The notes beneath the pieces are model-generated. The model searched no databases, was not told the origin of the DNA, and saw nothing but the letters and a program-made list of their open reading frames with translations. Positions 1 to 8,993 of a stretch of DNA of 64,000 nt are shown here, one piece after another (position 1 is the first letter of the stretch; every line of letters starts with the position of its first letter). Source of the stretch: a virus. The position numbers and the translations under genes were made by a program. The stretch spans positions 1 through 64,000 of the IMG/VR virus record IMGVR_UViG_3300031707_002715; one strand, given 5' to 3'.

Positions 1-1
1 A

Positions 2-346
2 ATTCAAGGAATTACGGGCATACAAGGAGTTCAGGGAATAACAGGTCAGCAAGCTATAACAGGTTCGCAAGGTGTACAAGGAATAACAGGAATTCAGGGA
101 ATAACAGGAATTCAGGGAATAACAGGAATTCAGGGAATAACAGGTCAGCAGGCTATAACAGGTTCACAAGGTGTGCAAGGAATAACAGGAATTCAGGGAA
201 TAACAGGTTCACAAGGTGTGCAGGGAATAACAGGCATTCGAGGAATAACGGGTATTCGAGGAATAACGGGTATTGGTGGAATAACAGGAAGTGGTGGAAT
301 TACTGGGGCTAATGGAATTACAGGTATTCAAGGACGAACAGGTCTT
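2..346 (+). repeat. Tandem Gly-X-Y coding repeat with 99-bp higher-order unit
   Basis: Nine-base Gly-X-Y codon triplets dominate, most often encoding GIT GIQ. A larger unit beginning GQQAITGSQGVQGITG occurs at about 44 and again at about 143, an exact 99-bp (33-residue) period with only a few base differences. Unit sequence then drifts to GITGIRGITGIR toward the globular head. Near-identical DNA units point to recent expansion by recombination or slippage. Confidence 0.85.
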
Positions 347-721
347 GAAGGCAGTGCTACAGGAATTTTAAATATCATTTTAGATGGAGGTGGCGCAGTA
401 TTATCGACTGGTGTTAAATTAGACATTGTATTGCCTTATAATTTGAATTTTTCAGCATGGAGATTATTGTCTAGAGAGACAGGATCAATTTCGATTGCAT
501 TATGGAAAAATACGTATGCTAATTATCCACCAACACAATCTAACGCTATGCATATTGGTGGGACGGGACCATTTATTGATACTAACATAAAAAATACTAA
601 TACTAATATTTCTGGCTGGGGAACGACTACAGGGACAGCGGAAGATATAATTCGAGTTAATATAGATTCTGTTACTAATATACAATTAGTAACATTAGCG
701 TTAAATTATAACAAATTTTAA
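2..721 (+). CDS. Collagen-like tail fibre protein, C-terminal part (5' end outside window)
   Basis: The frame is open from the first codon of the window to TAA at 719-721, so the gene starts upstream; the internal GTG at 173 lies inside the repeat and is not a credible start. About 115 residues of Gly-X-Y triplets, mostly Gly-Ile-Thr and Gly-Ile/Val-Gln, form a collagen-like rod. A globular C-terminal head of about 120 residues follows (ILDGGGAVLSTG, WKNTYANYPPT, IIRVNIDSVTNI), a type I recognise from phage and prophage collagen-like fibre tips. The likely role is a trimeric side or tail fibre that contacts the host surface. Threonine occupies many Y positions, a pattern O-glycosylated in some bacterial collagen-like proteins such as BclA, and the next intact genes are glycosyltransferases. 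The collagen rod and head are clear; the fibre role is strong inference. Confidence 0.85.
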   Translation: MQGITGIQGVQGITGQQAITGSQGVQGITGIQGITGIQGITGIQGITGQQAITGSQGVQGITGIQGITGSQGVQGITGIRGITGIRGITGIGGITGSGGITGANGITGIQGRTGLEGSATGILNIILDGGGAVLSTGVKLDIVLPYNLNFSAWRLLSRETGSISIALWKNTYANYPPTQSNAMHIGGTGPFIDTNIKNTNTNISGWGTTTGTAEDIIRVNIDSVTNIQLVTLALNYNKF

Positions 722-770
722 CTATCTGTGAATTTACGATAAAATACTGCAAGAACTTCAAGTTATATAA

Positions 771-1283
771 CGACAGAAGATAACAACTACAAGTCCACAG
801 GCATTTATAAGTTTAGCACTATCTGGCAGTTTTATAGATACTAGCAATGATAGTACTGCATTGACAAGTAAACTTACTTTTACAGGAAATGGCATTTTTC
901 AAATAAAATGGCCAGGATTAAGTGGTATAAAAGATTTTTCTAACGATACTTTAGCTTTCTATGGTAATGATACAGTAAAATTAGATAGTCATTATTATTT
1001 GGTTAAAAGACTTATATTAAGAACAAATAGGACATGTACATTTAACGCAGGCGATTCTTTAGGAATTTCATATTATATTACGGGCGACTGGAACGGAGCT
1101 ACATTAAATTCTAATTCTCCAGGATCATATTATTATTTAACTATTCCGTCTACTGTTGGAACGGGTGTTAGAGGAATGCAAATAAGCGATTGCTATAATT
1201 ATGGCATACCGATGACAGTTAATATGGGGGCAGATAGGGGTCATAATTATGGTATCACATATGTTAAGAAAAATATCTGGTAG
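771..1283 (+). pseudogene. Orphan fibre-tip domain with no normal start codon
   Basis: The frame opens after TAA at 768-770 and runs to TAG at 1281-1283. The first codons read RQKITTTSPQAFISLALSG and lead into a Gly/Tyr/Asn-rich beta-type domain of about 165 residues (FTGNGIFQIKWPG, SLGISYYITGDW). No ATG or GTG lies near the beginning; the first possible start is TTG at 861, which has no ribosome-binding sequence and would cut into the fold. The upstream fibre frame stops at 721, before this frame opens, so ribosomal frameshifting cannot join them. The lysine-Ile-Thr-Thr-Thr opening suggests a domain once fused to Gly-Ile-Thr repeats. Best explained as the remnant of an exchanged or duplicated fibre tip; translation from TTG cannot be excluded. 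Confidence 0.6.
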
Positions 1284-1345
1284 AATAATTAAAATTGATG
1301 ATTTAATTAGTCAATAATAACATATTTAAATGAAGGACGATGTAG

Positions 1346-4300
1346 ATGCATACATTGGGATTAAGCATAATAGTCAGCGACGAAGTGTTTGAAATCGATA
1401 GATGTTTAAAAAGTGTTACGCAGGGTTCATTGTTTGATGAAATTGTCGTAACGATGACTGTTAATAATGTAGAAGTCGAATCTGTAATTAAAAAGTACAC
1501 TGACAAGATATATTTCTTTGAATGGATTAAGGATTTCTCTGCTGCTAGGAATTTTTGCCTCGATAAAATGACGACTGATTTTGTTCTTTGGCTTGATTCA
1601 GACGACATCATAACTCTTCAAAATTTTCAAAAACTGCAAGAATTAAAATCTACAATAAATGATCACGACGTGTACATGATCACATATAATTATTTTCATG
1701 ATAATCAGGGTCGACCGTACATCATTCAACCTCGAGAAAGAATTTTTCGTAGAATTGACTCATTACGTTGGCACGGTGCAATTCATGAAGTATTGTTATG
1801 TAATGTAATGCATAAAATATGTCAGCGTAGAGATATTGCCATTGATCATTATCGAATAAAGCCGTTTAACGCATTACGAAATATTGAGATTTTACGACAT
1901 CAATTTGAATTGCATCCTGATGATGCTAGATATCATTTTTATCTTGGTCGTGATATTGTCGAAGAAGGTTTATTTGGTAAACCAGAATTATTAAATGAAG
2001 GATATTCAATACTTGAAGCTTTTTTGAAGAAAAATTATGGTTTTAGTGAAGACCGCGTGATGGCTTGTCTAAAATTGGCGCAATGTTATTTAGCTAAAGG
2101 CGACTTTGAAACGGCTAAAAATTATGCGCTTCAGGGCATGACAATATCTGACAAATATGCAGAGCTTTATTTAGTATTAGGTGAAGTTTATAGGGCTTTA
2201 GGCAATTATGATCTTGCGATACAGTATAATGAAGAAGCATTGACGAGGAATCTCGATGCAGGTTTTGCTCAAATGCCGGAACAATACAAATTAAAACCTG
2301 CTACGAATTTATCATTACTTTATTATTGGAACAAGGGCGACAAAGATAAGTCGTTTCAATATAATAGAATAGCATTGCAGTGTGATCCAAATAATGCAAA
2401 TTTCTTATATAATCAGAAGGTGTTACTGACTGAAATGTCGACAAAGATATCGGTAATATGGTTTGTGCCGACTTTTAATACACAAAATCCAGTCGTCAGG
2501 ATTCGTTATTACAATAGTCATTTAGCATTAATTACACTGAACATTCGGTCGATGATCGTGACTGCTTATTATCATTTAAGTATAAATCAAATTGTGCAAG
2601 AGACAGCTAATAACGCAGTTTTTGTTTTCACACAAAAATCAGATTTTGATATTAAACTAGCGACGGCTTTAAAAGCTGCAGGAAAAAAAGTCGTAATTGA
2701 TGTTTGTGAATCATTATTCTATAATGCAGGAGATTTAAACAATATTAATGCTTTTGATATGGTCACTTGTTGTTCAACATATTTATCGCAAGAACTTAAG
2801 ACGTATGGTATTAATAAGACTAGAGTTATTAAAGACGCTATTGAAGATAGACCGGTCGAACATAATTATGAGAATAATGATCAATTAAAAGCAGTTTACG
2901 CAGGTATGGGCGGTAATAGTTTTCTAGTAACTGACGTACTTAAAGATATTATAGAATCTGCGGGTTATGAATTAGTCGTTATAAGTGAATGGGACAATGC
3001 AACTAAAAAATGGGACATGAATACTTGGCACGAAGAAATGAACAAGTGCGATGTTTCATTATGTCCTCAAAGGGTCGATATTCAACCTGCAAAATCAAAT
3101 GTAAAAGTCACTACGGCCATGTCATTGGGGTTGCCTGTCATTGCATCACCTATTTTAGCATATAAAGAAATTATTAGTCACGGAGAAAATGGATATTTAT
3201 GTGAAACGAAACATGACTGGTACAAAGCGTTAATTGAATTAAAAAGTGGACAAATTAGAAAACAAGTCGGAGAACGAGGGAAATCGTCAATTAGTCATTA
3301 TACCAGTGTAGCTATAATTAATGAATGGATAGGACTGTTTTATGACATATTACATCAAGAATCGAAGTCTGAATCAAGTGTTATAACTGACATAAAGGTG
3401 CGTACGCCGGTAGATATTATTATTTTGAACTACAATAATTTAGACTATTTAAAATTGTGTATAAGTTCTATATTATTAAATACAGATTATCCATATCACA
3501 TTATAATATCTGATGCAGGCAGCAGTGATAAAGAAGTCTGGGACTATTTTAGTGTTTTAAAAGGTTTTACCATTATTGGTAGTTCTAATATTCGACTTAA
3601 TTTTTCACAGGCGTGTAATGCTGCAATGTCAGTGTCTAGATCAAAATATTTCGTCATTTTAAATTCTGATGTTATTGTTTCGAAGGGTTGGCTTAATAAC
3701 CTTGTTGAAAAATTAGGTACAGTGCCACGGTTAGCTGCTTGTGGTGTATTAAGCAATTGCGACAGAGGATGGTTGCACGGTATTGAGGGTCGACCTTTTT
3801 ATCAAATGCGCACTACGAAAGGAATCGAGTTAGTTCCAGGAATGACAAAGGAACAAATAGATGTCGATGATCTTTATCAATTTATGGAATCATCAAATAA
3901 AAATCTTAAAGGTACATTTATTGAACAAGAGTGGATTGCAGCTTATGCAACTATTTTTGTAAGATCAGCTATTAATGAAATTGGTGGATTTGATGAAGAA
4001 TATAAAAATGGTTGCGAAGATCGCGACATTTGCATACGGCTCAAGAAATATCATTATGTGATTGGACAAGCTATAGACTCGTTCGTTTATCATTTCGGTG
4101 GTATATCTCGTGGTGCATATGAAAAAGAATGCTACGATGTTTTTCACGAAGAAGATGTTTATAATCATAATCGTATGTTCAATAAATGGGCAAAAGAAAA
4201 AATCGTAATATATACAGGACCGGCTTGGGAAAAATGGGATAAAAATACTGTTAATAAAGGCATGGGAGGGTCAGAGACATGGGCTGCTAGATTAGCTGAA

Positions 4301-5770
4301 CAATTTAGTATTTTAGGTTATGATGTGACAGTCTACAATGACATGGCTGATATGAATGCCACTGTGGTAGAGTCGACGAGTGAAAGATATAGACACTATA
4401 GTAAAGTAATTGATGACTTCAAATGTGATTGTATAGATTATTTTATTGCATCGCGCACTACAGACATATTTTCCATTCCATATTTGCACGCCATAAATAA
4501 ATATGTGATGATACACGATATTTGGTTGTCGCAAGATCCAAATTATAACATTCAAGAATGGCAAATTGATAAATACATGGTATTGAGTGACTGGCATAAG
4601 TCTTACGTTATGCAGCATCATAAAATACCTGAGAAAAAGATTGTATTTACTGCTAATGGTAGCGATCAACAGCTTTACGAAAATGCAGATAATGTTCAGA
4701 AGAACAATAAAATATTTTATAGTTCTAGTCCTGATCGGGGTCTTTATGAGTTATTGCAAATGTTCCCGAAAATTCGTGAAAAAGTGCCGAATTTAGAATT
4801 AGTTGTTGCGTATGGATTTTATAATTGGGAACAAGCGATAAAGCAGCGAGGCAACGAAAACGAATTAACATATTGTAACGCAATTAAACAATTGTTAAAT
4901 CAGCCGGGTATAAAGTTTATTGGCAGGGTGTCAAAAGAAGAGTTGGCAGAAGAACAGATGCAATGTAAAGCGTGGTTGTATCCTACAGCGTTTTGGGAGA
5001 CGTTTTGTATTTCTAGCGTTGAAGCAGGTTTAGCTAAATGTGCAATATTATCAACTAAACTTGCAGGATTAATCACGACTGTTGGTGATAGCGGGATATT
5101 AATCGATGGTGATAATAAATCGAATACTTATCAAGAAAAATTTATTGAGGAGAGTATTAAGCTGCTAACTAATGAAGAATATAGATTAGCATGGGCTAAA
5201 AAAGCGTACGATAAAATGAAACAATATCGATGGGACGTTATAGCTAAAGATTGGAAACACATTTTTGACGCTAGACAAATTAAATGTTTAAATTTGGGAT
5301 GTAATGATTTATACATATCGGGATTTATAAACATTGACATTAATACTAATATAAAAACTGATTTGAACTATGATATTAGACGATTAAAAGAAAAGTTTGA
5401 ATATTCATCTATTGATTTTATTTATGCAGGGCATATTATTAATTGTTTATCATTTAATGAAGCTGTGCAAGTAATGAAAGATTGTCACGACATTTTAAAA
5501 TATAAACACGATATTATTGTCGTCGTGCCAGATTATGAGTACTGTATGAAGAATTGTCTTGTTGAAGAAGCCTCTCAAATTTTGCTTAATAATGGTAATT
5601 GTAAAGACATTTATGATGAACAACGTTTAAAGAAATTATTTCAACTTGCATGTTTTCAAAATATCACTCGAATGTCATTATTAGACGTTCCATATATTTT
5701 TAAAGTTATAACAAATGGTGAGACTCAGATTCAGCCATGGCAAATAGCTGTTAAAGGATCGAAGCTATGA
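1346..5770 (+). CDS. Giant multidomain glycosyltransferase (GT2-TPR-GT4-GT2-GT4-methyltransferase-like)
   Basis: 1474 residues. ATG follows AAGGACGA at ordinary spacing. Domains in order: GT2 domain at 1-190 with DSDD at 84-87 and the RIFRR...RWHGAIHE segment seen in SunS-like and related enzymes; TPR-like helical repeats at about 195-345; a GT4-like domain at about 367-665 (SLGLPVIASP, GENGYLC); a second GT2 domain at about 687-935 with NSD near 772 and GCEDRDICIRLKK; a second GT4-like domain at about 950-1300 (KGMGGSETWAARLA, YPTAFWETFCISSVEAG); and a C-terminal SAM-methyltransferase-like domain from about 1311 (LNLGCND) that lacks the usual EHxLEH stretch. It probably builds an oligosaccharide from nucleotide sugars, perhaps directly on protein. 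The two following genes overlap it by ATGA junctions. Domain classes are confident; acceptor and sugars are unknown. Confidence 0.85.
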   Translation: MHTLGLSIIVSDEVFEIDRCLKSVTQGSLFDEIVVTMTVNNVEVESVIKKYTDKIYFFEWIKDFSAARNFCLDKMTTDFVLWLDSDDIITLQNFQKLQELKSTINDHDVYMITYNYFHDNQGRPYIIQPRERIFRRIDSLRWHGAIHEVLLCNVMHKICQRRDIAIDHYRIKPFNALRNIEILRHQFELHPDDARYHFYLGRDIVEEGLFGKPELLNEGYSILEAFLKKNYGFSEDRVMACLKLAQCYLAKGDFETAKNYALQGMTISDKYAELYLVLGEVYRALGNYDLAIQYNEEALTRNLDAGFAQMPEQYKLKPATNLSLLYYWNKGDKDKSFQYNRIALQCDPNNANFLYNQKVLLTEMSTKISVIWFVPTFNTQNPVVRIRYYNSHLALITLNIRSMIVTAYYHLSINQIVQETANNAVFVFTQKSDFDIKLATALKAAGKKVVIDVCESLFYNAGDLNNINAFDMVTCCSTYLSQELKTYGINKTRVIKDAIEDRPVEHNYENNDQLKAVYAGMGGNSFLVTDVLKDIIESAGYELVVISEWDNATKKWDMNTWHEEMNKCDVSLCPQRVDIQPAKSNVKVTTAMSLGLPVIASPILAYKEIISHGENGYLCETKHDWYKALIELKSGQIRKQVGERGKSSISHYTSVAIINEWIGLFYDILHQESKSESSVITDIKVRTPVDIIILNYNNLDYLKLCISSILLNTDYPYHIIISDAGSSDKEVWDYFSVLKGFTIIGSSNIRLNFSQACNAAMSVSRSKYFVILNSDVIVSKGWLNNLVEKLGTVPRLAACGVLSNCDRGWLHGIEGRPFYQMRTTKGIELVPGMTKEQIDVDDLYQFMESSNKNLKGTFIEQEWIAAYATIFVRSAINEIGGFDEEYKNGCEDRDICIRLKKYHYVIGQAIDSFVYHFGGISRGAYEKECYDVFHEEDVYNHNRMFNKWAKEKIVIYTGPAWEKWDKNTVNKGMGGSETWAARLAEQFSILGYDVTVYNDMADMNATVVESTSERYRHYSKVIDDFKCDCIDYFIASRTTDIFSIPYLHAINKYVMIHDIWLSQDPNYNIQEWQIDKYMVLSDWHKSYVMQHHKIPEKKIVFTANGSDQQLYENADNVQKNNKIFYSSSPDRGLYELLQMFPKIREKVPNLELVVAYGFYNWEQAIKQRGNENELTYCNAIKQLLNQPGIKFIGRVSKEELAEEQMQCKAWLYPTAFWETFCISSVEAGLAKCAILSTKLAGLITTVGDSGILIDGDNKSNTYQEKFIEESIKLLTNEEYRLAWAKKAYDKMKQYRWDVIAKDWKHIFDARQIKCLNLGCNDLYISGFINIDINTNIKTDLNYDIRRLKEKFEYSSIDFIYAGHIINCLSFNEAVQVMKDCHDILKYKHDIIVVVPDYEYCMKNCLVEEASQILLNNGNCKDIYDEQRLKKLFQLACFQNITRMSLLDVPYIFKVITNGETQIQPWQIAVKGSKL

Positions 5771-6927
5771 TTAGTATTATTGTTAACGTGACTAATGAAG
5801 AGCAGTATAACAATTTTTTCTTACCAGGATTAGAAGAGTCAATCGTTTATACGAAAAAATTAGGTTTTTCAAATTTAGATATTATCGCTATCCGTAGTAC
5901 TGAATCAATAACAAAAATATATAATGATGGTATTAGACGCGCAAAATACGCTATTAAAGTATTTGTTCATCAAGATGTGAAAGTACTAAATGTTGATTGG
6001 ATTACAAAATTATTTTATGCGTTTGCTGTAGACTGTGATATTGCTCTTGTCGGTGTTGTTGGTTCAACATTGACAATCGATGATAATTTTTGTGCTATAG
6101 ATCGAAAGTATAAAATAGGTGAACTATTTCTAGGTAAAAATTATGAAGATGTTCAATATAATATTTTTACAGATAGGTTCGTGCAAGTTCAAGTGATAGA
6201 TAGATTTTTTATGGCGACGAATAGAAGTATATTTTGGGATGAAAATTTAAAAGAGACAGACCTTTACGATGTTGATTATTGTAATACGATTAATGACATG
6301 AAATTGAAAATTGCAACTATGCCGCACAAGATGTGGCATATTGGAGACGCTGCACTTAATAGTGACAGGAGTTATTTCGATAAAAAATGGCAGATTAAAC
6401 AAAGACGAGAAGGTGATATTAAGTTACATCTCGGTTGTGGTAATAGGAGAAAAGACGGGTACATTAATGTTGATGTTTTCCCCGGTCAGAATGTTGATGA
6501 AGTGTTTAGTATCGATTCTATACCTTATGATGATAATTCTGTAACTGCAATATATTCTGAACATGTTTTAGAACATTTACCGTTCAATAGGACGGAAAAA
6601 GCGATTAAAGAATTTTATAGGGTTTTAAAAGAGGGCGCAGAATTACATTTAAAAATACCTGACCTCGAACAATGTTGCAAACAATATGTGGCATCAGCGG
6701 GCGATGCGTTTAAACGATGGTGGTATAAGTGCACTATTTATGGAATCCAACAGAGTCAAGCCGGTGAACCTGATGAAGCCCAAATACATAAAAGCGGTTT
6801 TTCAAAAGACGAAATAAAAATTGTGCTTGAACGAAATGGATTTAAAGTTACATATATTGAAAATTATGATGGGTTTAAAACACCTTCAGTAGAAGTCAAA
6901 GCGCTTAAATTGCATGAAAAACTATGA
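5767..6927 (+). CDS. Glycosyltransferase-methyltransferase fusion
   Basis: 386 residues, starting in an ATGA overlap with the upstream gene, so translation is probably coupled. Residues 1-200 form a GT-A-like domain of the type that begins SIIVNVTNEEQYNNF and carries an acidic HQDVKV motif near residue 70, with a later acidic ETDLYDVDYC segment. Residues 215-386 are a class I SAM-dependent methyltransferase: motif I LHLGCGNRRKDGYINVD, then SIPYDDNSVTAIYSEHVLEHL and FYRVLKEGAELHLKIPD. The likely job is sugar transfer coupled with O-methylation of the glycan, in the cytoplasm. The methyltransferase half is paralogous to the C-terminal half of the next gene, including a shared AGEPxEAQxHxSG(F/Y)SKxEIK segment. 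Confidence 0.82.
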   Translation: MISIIVNVTNEEQYNNFFLPGLEESIVYTKKLGFSNLDIIAIRSTESITKIYNDGIRRAKYAIKVFVHQDVKVLNVDWITKLFYAFAVDCDIALVGVVGSTLTIDDNFCAIDRKYKIGELFLGKNYEDVQYNIFTDRFVQVQVIDRFFMATNRSIFWDENLKETDLYDVDYCNTINDMKLKIATMPHKMWHIGDAALNSDRSYFDKKWQIKQRREGDIKLHLGCGNRRKDGYINVDVFPGQNVDEVFSIDSIPYDDNSVTAIYSEHVLEHLPFNRTEKAIKEFYRVLKEGAELHLKIPDLEQCCKQYVASAGDAFKRWWYKCTIYGIQQSQAGEPDEAQIHKSGFSKDEIKIVLERNGFKVTYIENYDGFKTPSVEVKALKLHEKL

Positions 6928-7949
6928 ATATGATTGACGCTGTGGACGTAATTATACCACACTATAACAACGTTGACGGCATTAGATCTAGCATTGACGT
7001 CATCGTCAAGCATGTCGATTTATGCTGTGTGAATTTATTTATCTCAGATGCCGGTAGCAATGATCAAACGTGGCAAGATTTAAATTTAATTAAAGGTGTG
7101 ACATTATTAGATAAACAAAACAAGCAAATAGATTATTTTGACGCTTGTAATAATGGCGTGATGAATTCACGCTGTCGATTTTTTGTAATATTAAATCCAG
7201 TAATTATTGATACTGAGTTTAGTTTATCTGATGCTGTCGACAAAATGAAGACTATTCCACGAATGGCTGCGTGTAAAGTGTCACAGAATGCAATTATTTT
7301 TGCACGATCAGCAGTAATAGAAGACGGACTGTTTAGTGCTAGTTTACATGCGAAATTAAAAAAGCATTATATGCTCGATGAAGCTATCGATTGGTCGACT
7401 TTTAATTTTAGTAATAAAAAAAGAACGAGGAAATTAAATTTAGGATGCGGTAATCAAAGAGTTAGTGGATATATTGGTTCAGATATATTTATGTGCAATG
7501 GCGTAGATGAAATTTATTCTATGGACAAGATACCTTATAAAGATTCGACGATTGATGGTATTTACTCTGAACATGCATTAGAGCATTTAGAATTTTTAAA
7601 AGTCGAATGTGCGTTAAAAGAATGGTATAGGGTTTTAAAAAATGATTGTGAATTAATATTGAAAATACCTGATTTTGAATTGTGTTGTCAATGTTATTTA
7701 AATCCTCCAGAACAGGCGTTAAAAGAAGTTGATTTTAATGTCGATTTAGCTAAGCAATGGTTTAAGTACACGATTTTTGGCATACAAGAAAGTTTAGCCG
7801 GAGAACCAAATGAAGCGCAAACGCATAGGTCGGGTTATTCTAAATCAGAGATTAAAAAGACGATAGAAAATGCAGGGTTTAAAATTATTACTATTTCAAA
7901 TTATAATGGCTATGATACTCCTTCAATTGAAGTACATGCAGTGAAATAG
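6924..7949 (+). CDS. Methyltransferase with degenerate GT2 domain
   Basis: 341 residues, again starting in an ATGA overlap. The N-terminal 160 residues align by eye with the second GT2 domain of the 1474-residue protein (VDVIIPHYNN, ISDAGSNDQTW, FFVILNPVIID). Where the active copy reads ILNSDVIV this one reads ILNPVIID, so the aspartate of the metal-binding site is lost, and the domain is shortened before the acceptor-binding part. The C-terminal 175 residues form an apparently intact SAM methyltransferase (LNLGCGNQRVSGYI, IYSEHALEHLEF, EWYRVLKNDCELILKIPDFE). It is probably an active methyltransferase with a non-catalytic GT remnant that may bind partner or substrate. It closes the sugar cluster; 76 nt separate it from the next gene. 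Confidence 0.8.
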   Translation: MNMIDAVDVIIPHYNNVDGIRSSIDVIVKHVDLCCVNLFISDAGSNDQTWQDLNLIKGVTLLDKQNKQIDYFDACNNGVMNSRCRFFVILNPVIIDTEFSLSDAVDKMKTIPRMAACKVSQNAIIFARSAVIEDGLFSASLHAKLKKHYMLDEAIDWSTFNFSNKKRTRKLNLGCGNQRVSGYIGSDIFMCNGVDEIYSMDKIPYKDSTIDGIYSEHALEHLEFLKVECALKEWYRVLKNDCELILKIPDFELCCQCYLNPPEQALKEVDFNVDLAKQWFKYTIFGIQESLAGEPNEAQTHRSGYSKSEIKKTIENAGFKIITISNYNGYDTPSIEVHAVK

Positions 7950-8025
7950 TTTCTTTCCTTAATTCTTCCTTAATAAAATCACAATAATTGAGATAGTCCG
8001 TAAAACGTATTGAAAAGGATATTTT

Positions 8026-8370
8026 ATGCGAACTTTTAAACGTGGAGATACTGCAGATTCAAGATTCATTTTCATTGACGTAAACACTCGTGAACCGATC
8101 GACGTGTTAAGTCCAGTGTATAATATTGTTCATTTTGAATCTAATACTGAATTCGTCGATGTGCCGTCGACAGCATTGACTAGAGTGGGTCTCGGTGAAT
8201 ATTTAGCATCGTGGACGATCCCTGATACTGCTGCAGAAAATGAAACATATTTTGTTACAGCGAGCGGAACACATCCGACTCAAGGCACAAATACTGAGAT
8301 TGAAGACAGTTATAATGTAGCATCAGCAGCATTCTTTTCTAATATGGTCGTCAAATTTACTAAGGATTAA
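8026..8370 (+). CDS. Small beta-sandwich virion protein, paralogue 1
   Basis: 114 residues, with AAAAGGA 9 nt before ATG. It begins RTFKRGDTADSRFIFIDV and has the strand pattern GEYLASWTIPDTAAENETYFVTA. The same layout (N-terminal D-rich strand, then G-x-Y-x-x-W/P, then G-x-x-x-I-x-W-type strand) recurs in the genes at 8372, 9376 and 9919, so the four look like members of one Ig-like family. The products are probably head-tail connector or neck decoration proteins because the longest copy carries a connector-like extension. First gene of the + strand run after the sugar cluster. The exact function is unknown. Confidence 0.7.
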   Translation: MRTFKRGDTADSRFIFIDVNTREPIDVLSPVYNIVHFESNTEFVDVPSTALTRVGLGEYLASWTIPDTAAENETYFVTASGTHPTQGTNTEIEDSYNVASAAFFSNMVVKFTKD

Positions 8371-8371
8371 C

Positions 8372-8743
8372 ATGATTTACTTAGGCAAATTATTGACAAA
8401 AGACGATCTAAAGATATTTTTCTTTGATATTGATGGCGTTATGCCGATTGATCCCGCAGTTGTTTCATATACGATATTTGATCTTACGCATAACAAGAAA
8501 GAGATAATTAGACAAACGATTAATAGTAAACCGATGAGATATGATATAGGTCATTATTTTGTACCCATTCATTTAGATCCATTGATATTTCGAACAGGTC
8601 GACATCTTATACAGTGGGCATTTAAAAGATTTACAGATTTAGATACACAAATGGTCAATGATACATTTGATATAACACGGCCAACATATTGGGCGGGTGA
8701 ATTTTGCAACGTGCCATACGCGGTCGATAAGACAATACCATGA
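8372..8743 (+). CDS. Small beta-sandwich virion protein, paralogue 2
   Basis: 123 residues. ATG follows the upstream stop by one base, and its AAGGA lies inside the end of the preceding gene. Core features are LKIFFFDIDGVMPIDPAVVSYTIFD and GHYFVPIHLD followed by GRHLIQWAF, matching the pattern of its neighbours at 8026, 9376 and 9919. The C-terminal 30 residues (Thr/Trp/Pro-rich) are unlike the others. Presumed structural component of the neck or head-tail junction; this is inferred from paralogy and position only. Confidence 0.68.
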   Translation: MIYLGKLLTKDDLKIFFFDIDGVMPIDPAVVSYTIFDLTHNKKEIIRQTINSKPMRYDIGHYFVPIHLDPLIFRTGRHLIQWAFKRFTDLDTQMVNDTFDITRPTYWAGEFCNVPYAVDKTIP

Positions 8744-8991
8744 ATATAAAAACTGAAAATTTAATATCTTCGATTGTAAGGGCTACAATGTGGCAACATT
8801 TACCGGGCTATCAAAGATTCTTAAACGAAATGTCAAATAATAAAGTAAATAAAAGCGATGCTATTAAGATTGTTAGTGCGCTTGAATCAGGACTAGAAGT
8901 AGGTTCAATACCGAAAGTCACTAATGTAAATCAATGGACATGTAGAAAAGTAATAGACACAGCATATAAATATGATTTATTGAAGAGGTAA
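8740..8991 (+). CDS. Small helical protein of unknown function
   Basis: 83 residues, ATGA overlap with the upstream gene, stop TAA just before the next ribosome-binding site. The sequence (VRATMWQHLPGYQRFLNEMS, IKIVSALESGLEVGS, CRKVIDTAYKYDLLKR) is predicted by eye to be mostly helical with a basic C-terminus. I do not recognise a family. Tight coupling within the connector genes argues that it is real and expressed with them, perhaps as an assembly factor or small virion protein. Confidence 0.6.
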   Translation: MNIKTENLISSIVRATMWQHLPGYQRFLNEMSNNKVNKSDAIKIVSALESGLEVGSIPKVTNVNQWTCRKVIDTAYKYDLLKR

Positions 8992-8993
8992 AC

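Noticed and set aside
20-340. CRISPR-like or direct repeat array
   Set aside because: The repeats are in frame, encode Gly-X-Y triplets without unique spacers, and lead into a globular fibre head.
700-800. Programmed frameshift joining the collagen fibre to the downstream tip domain
   Set aside because: The first frame stops at 721 and the second only opens at 771, so there is no overlap in which a shift could occur.
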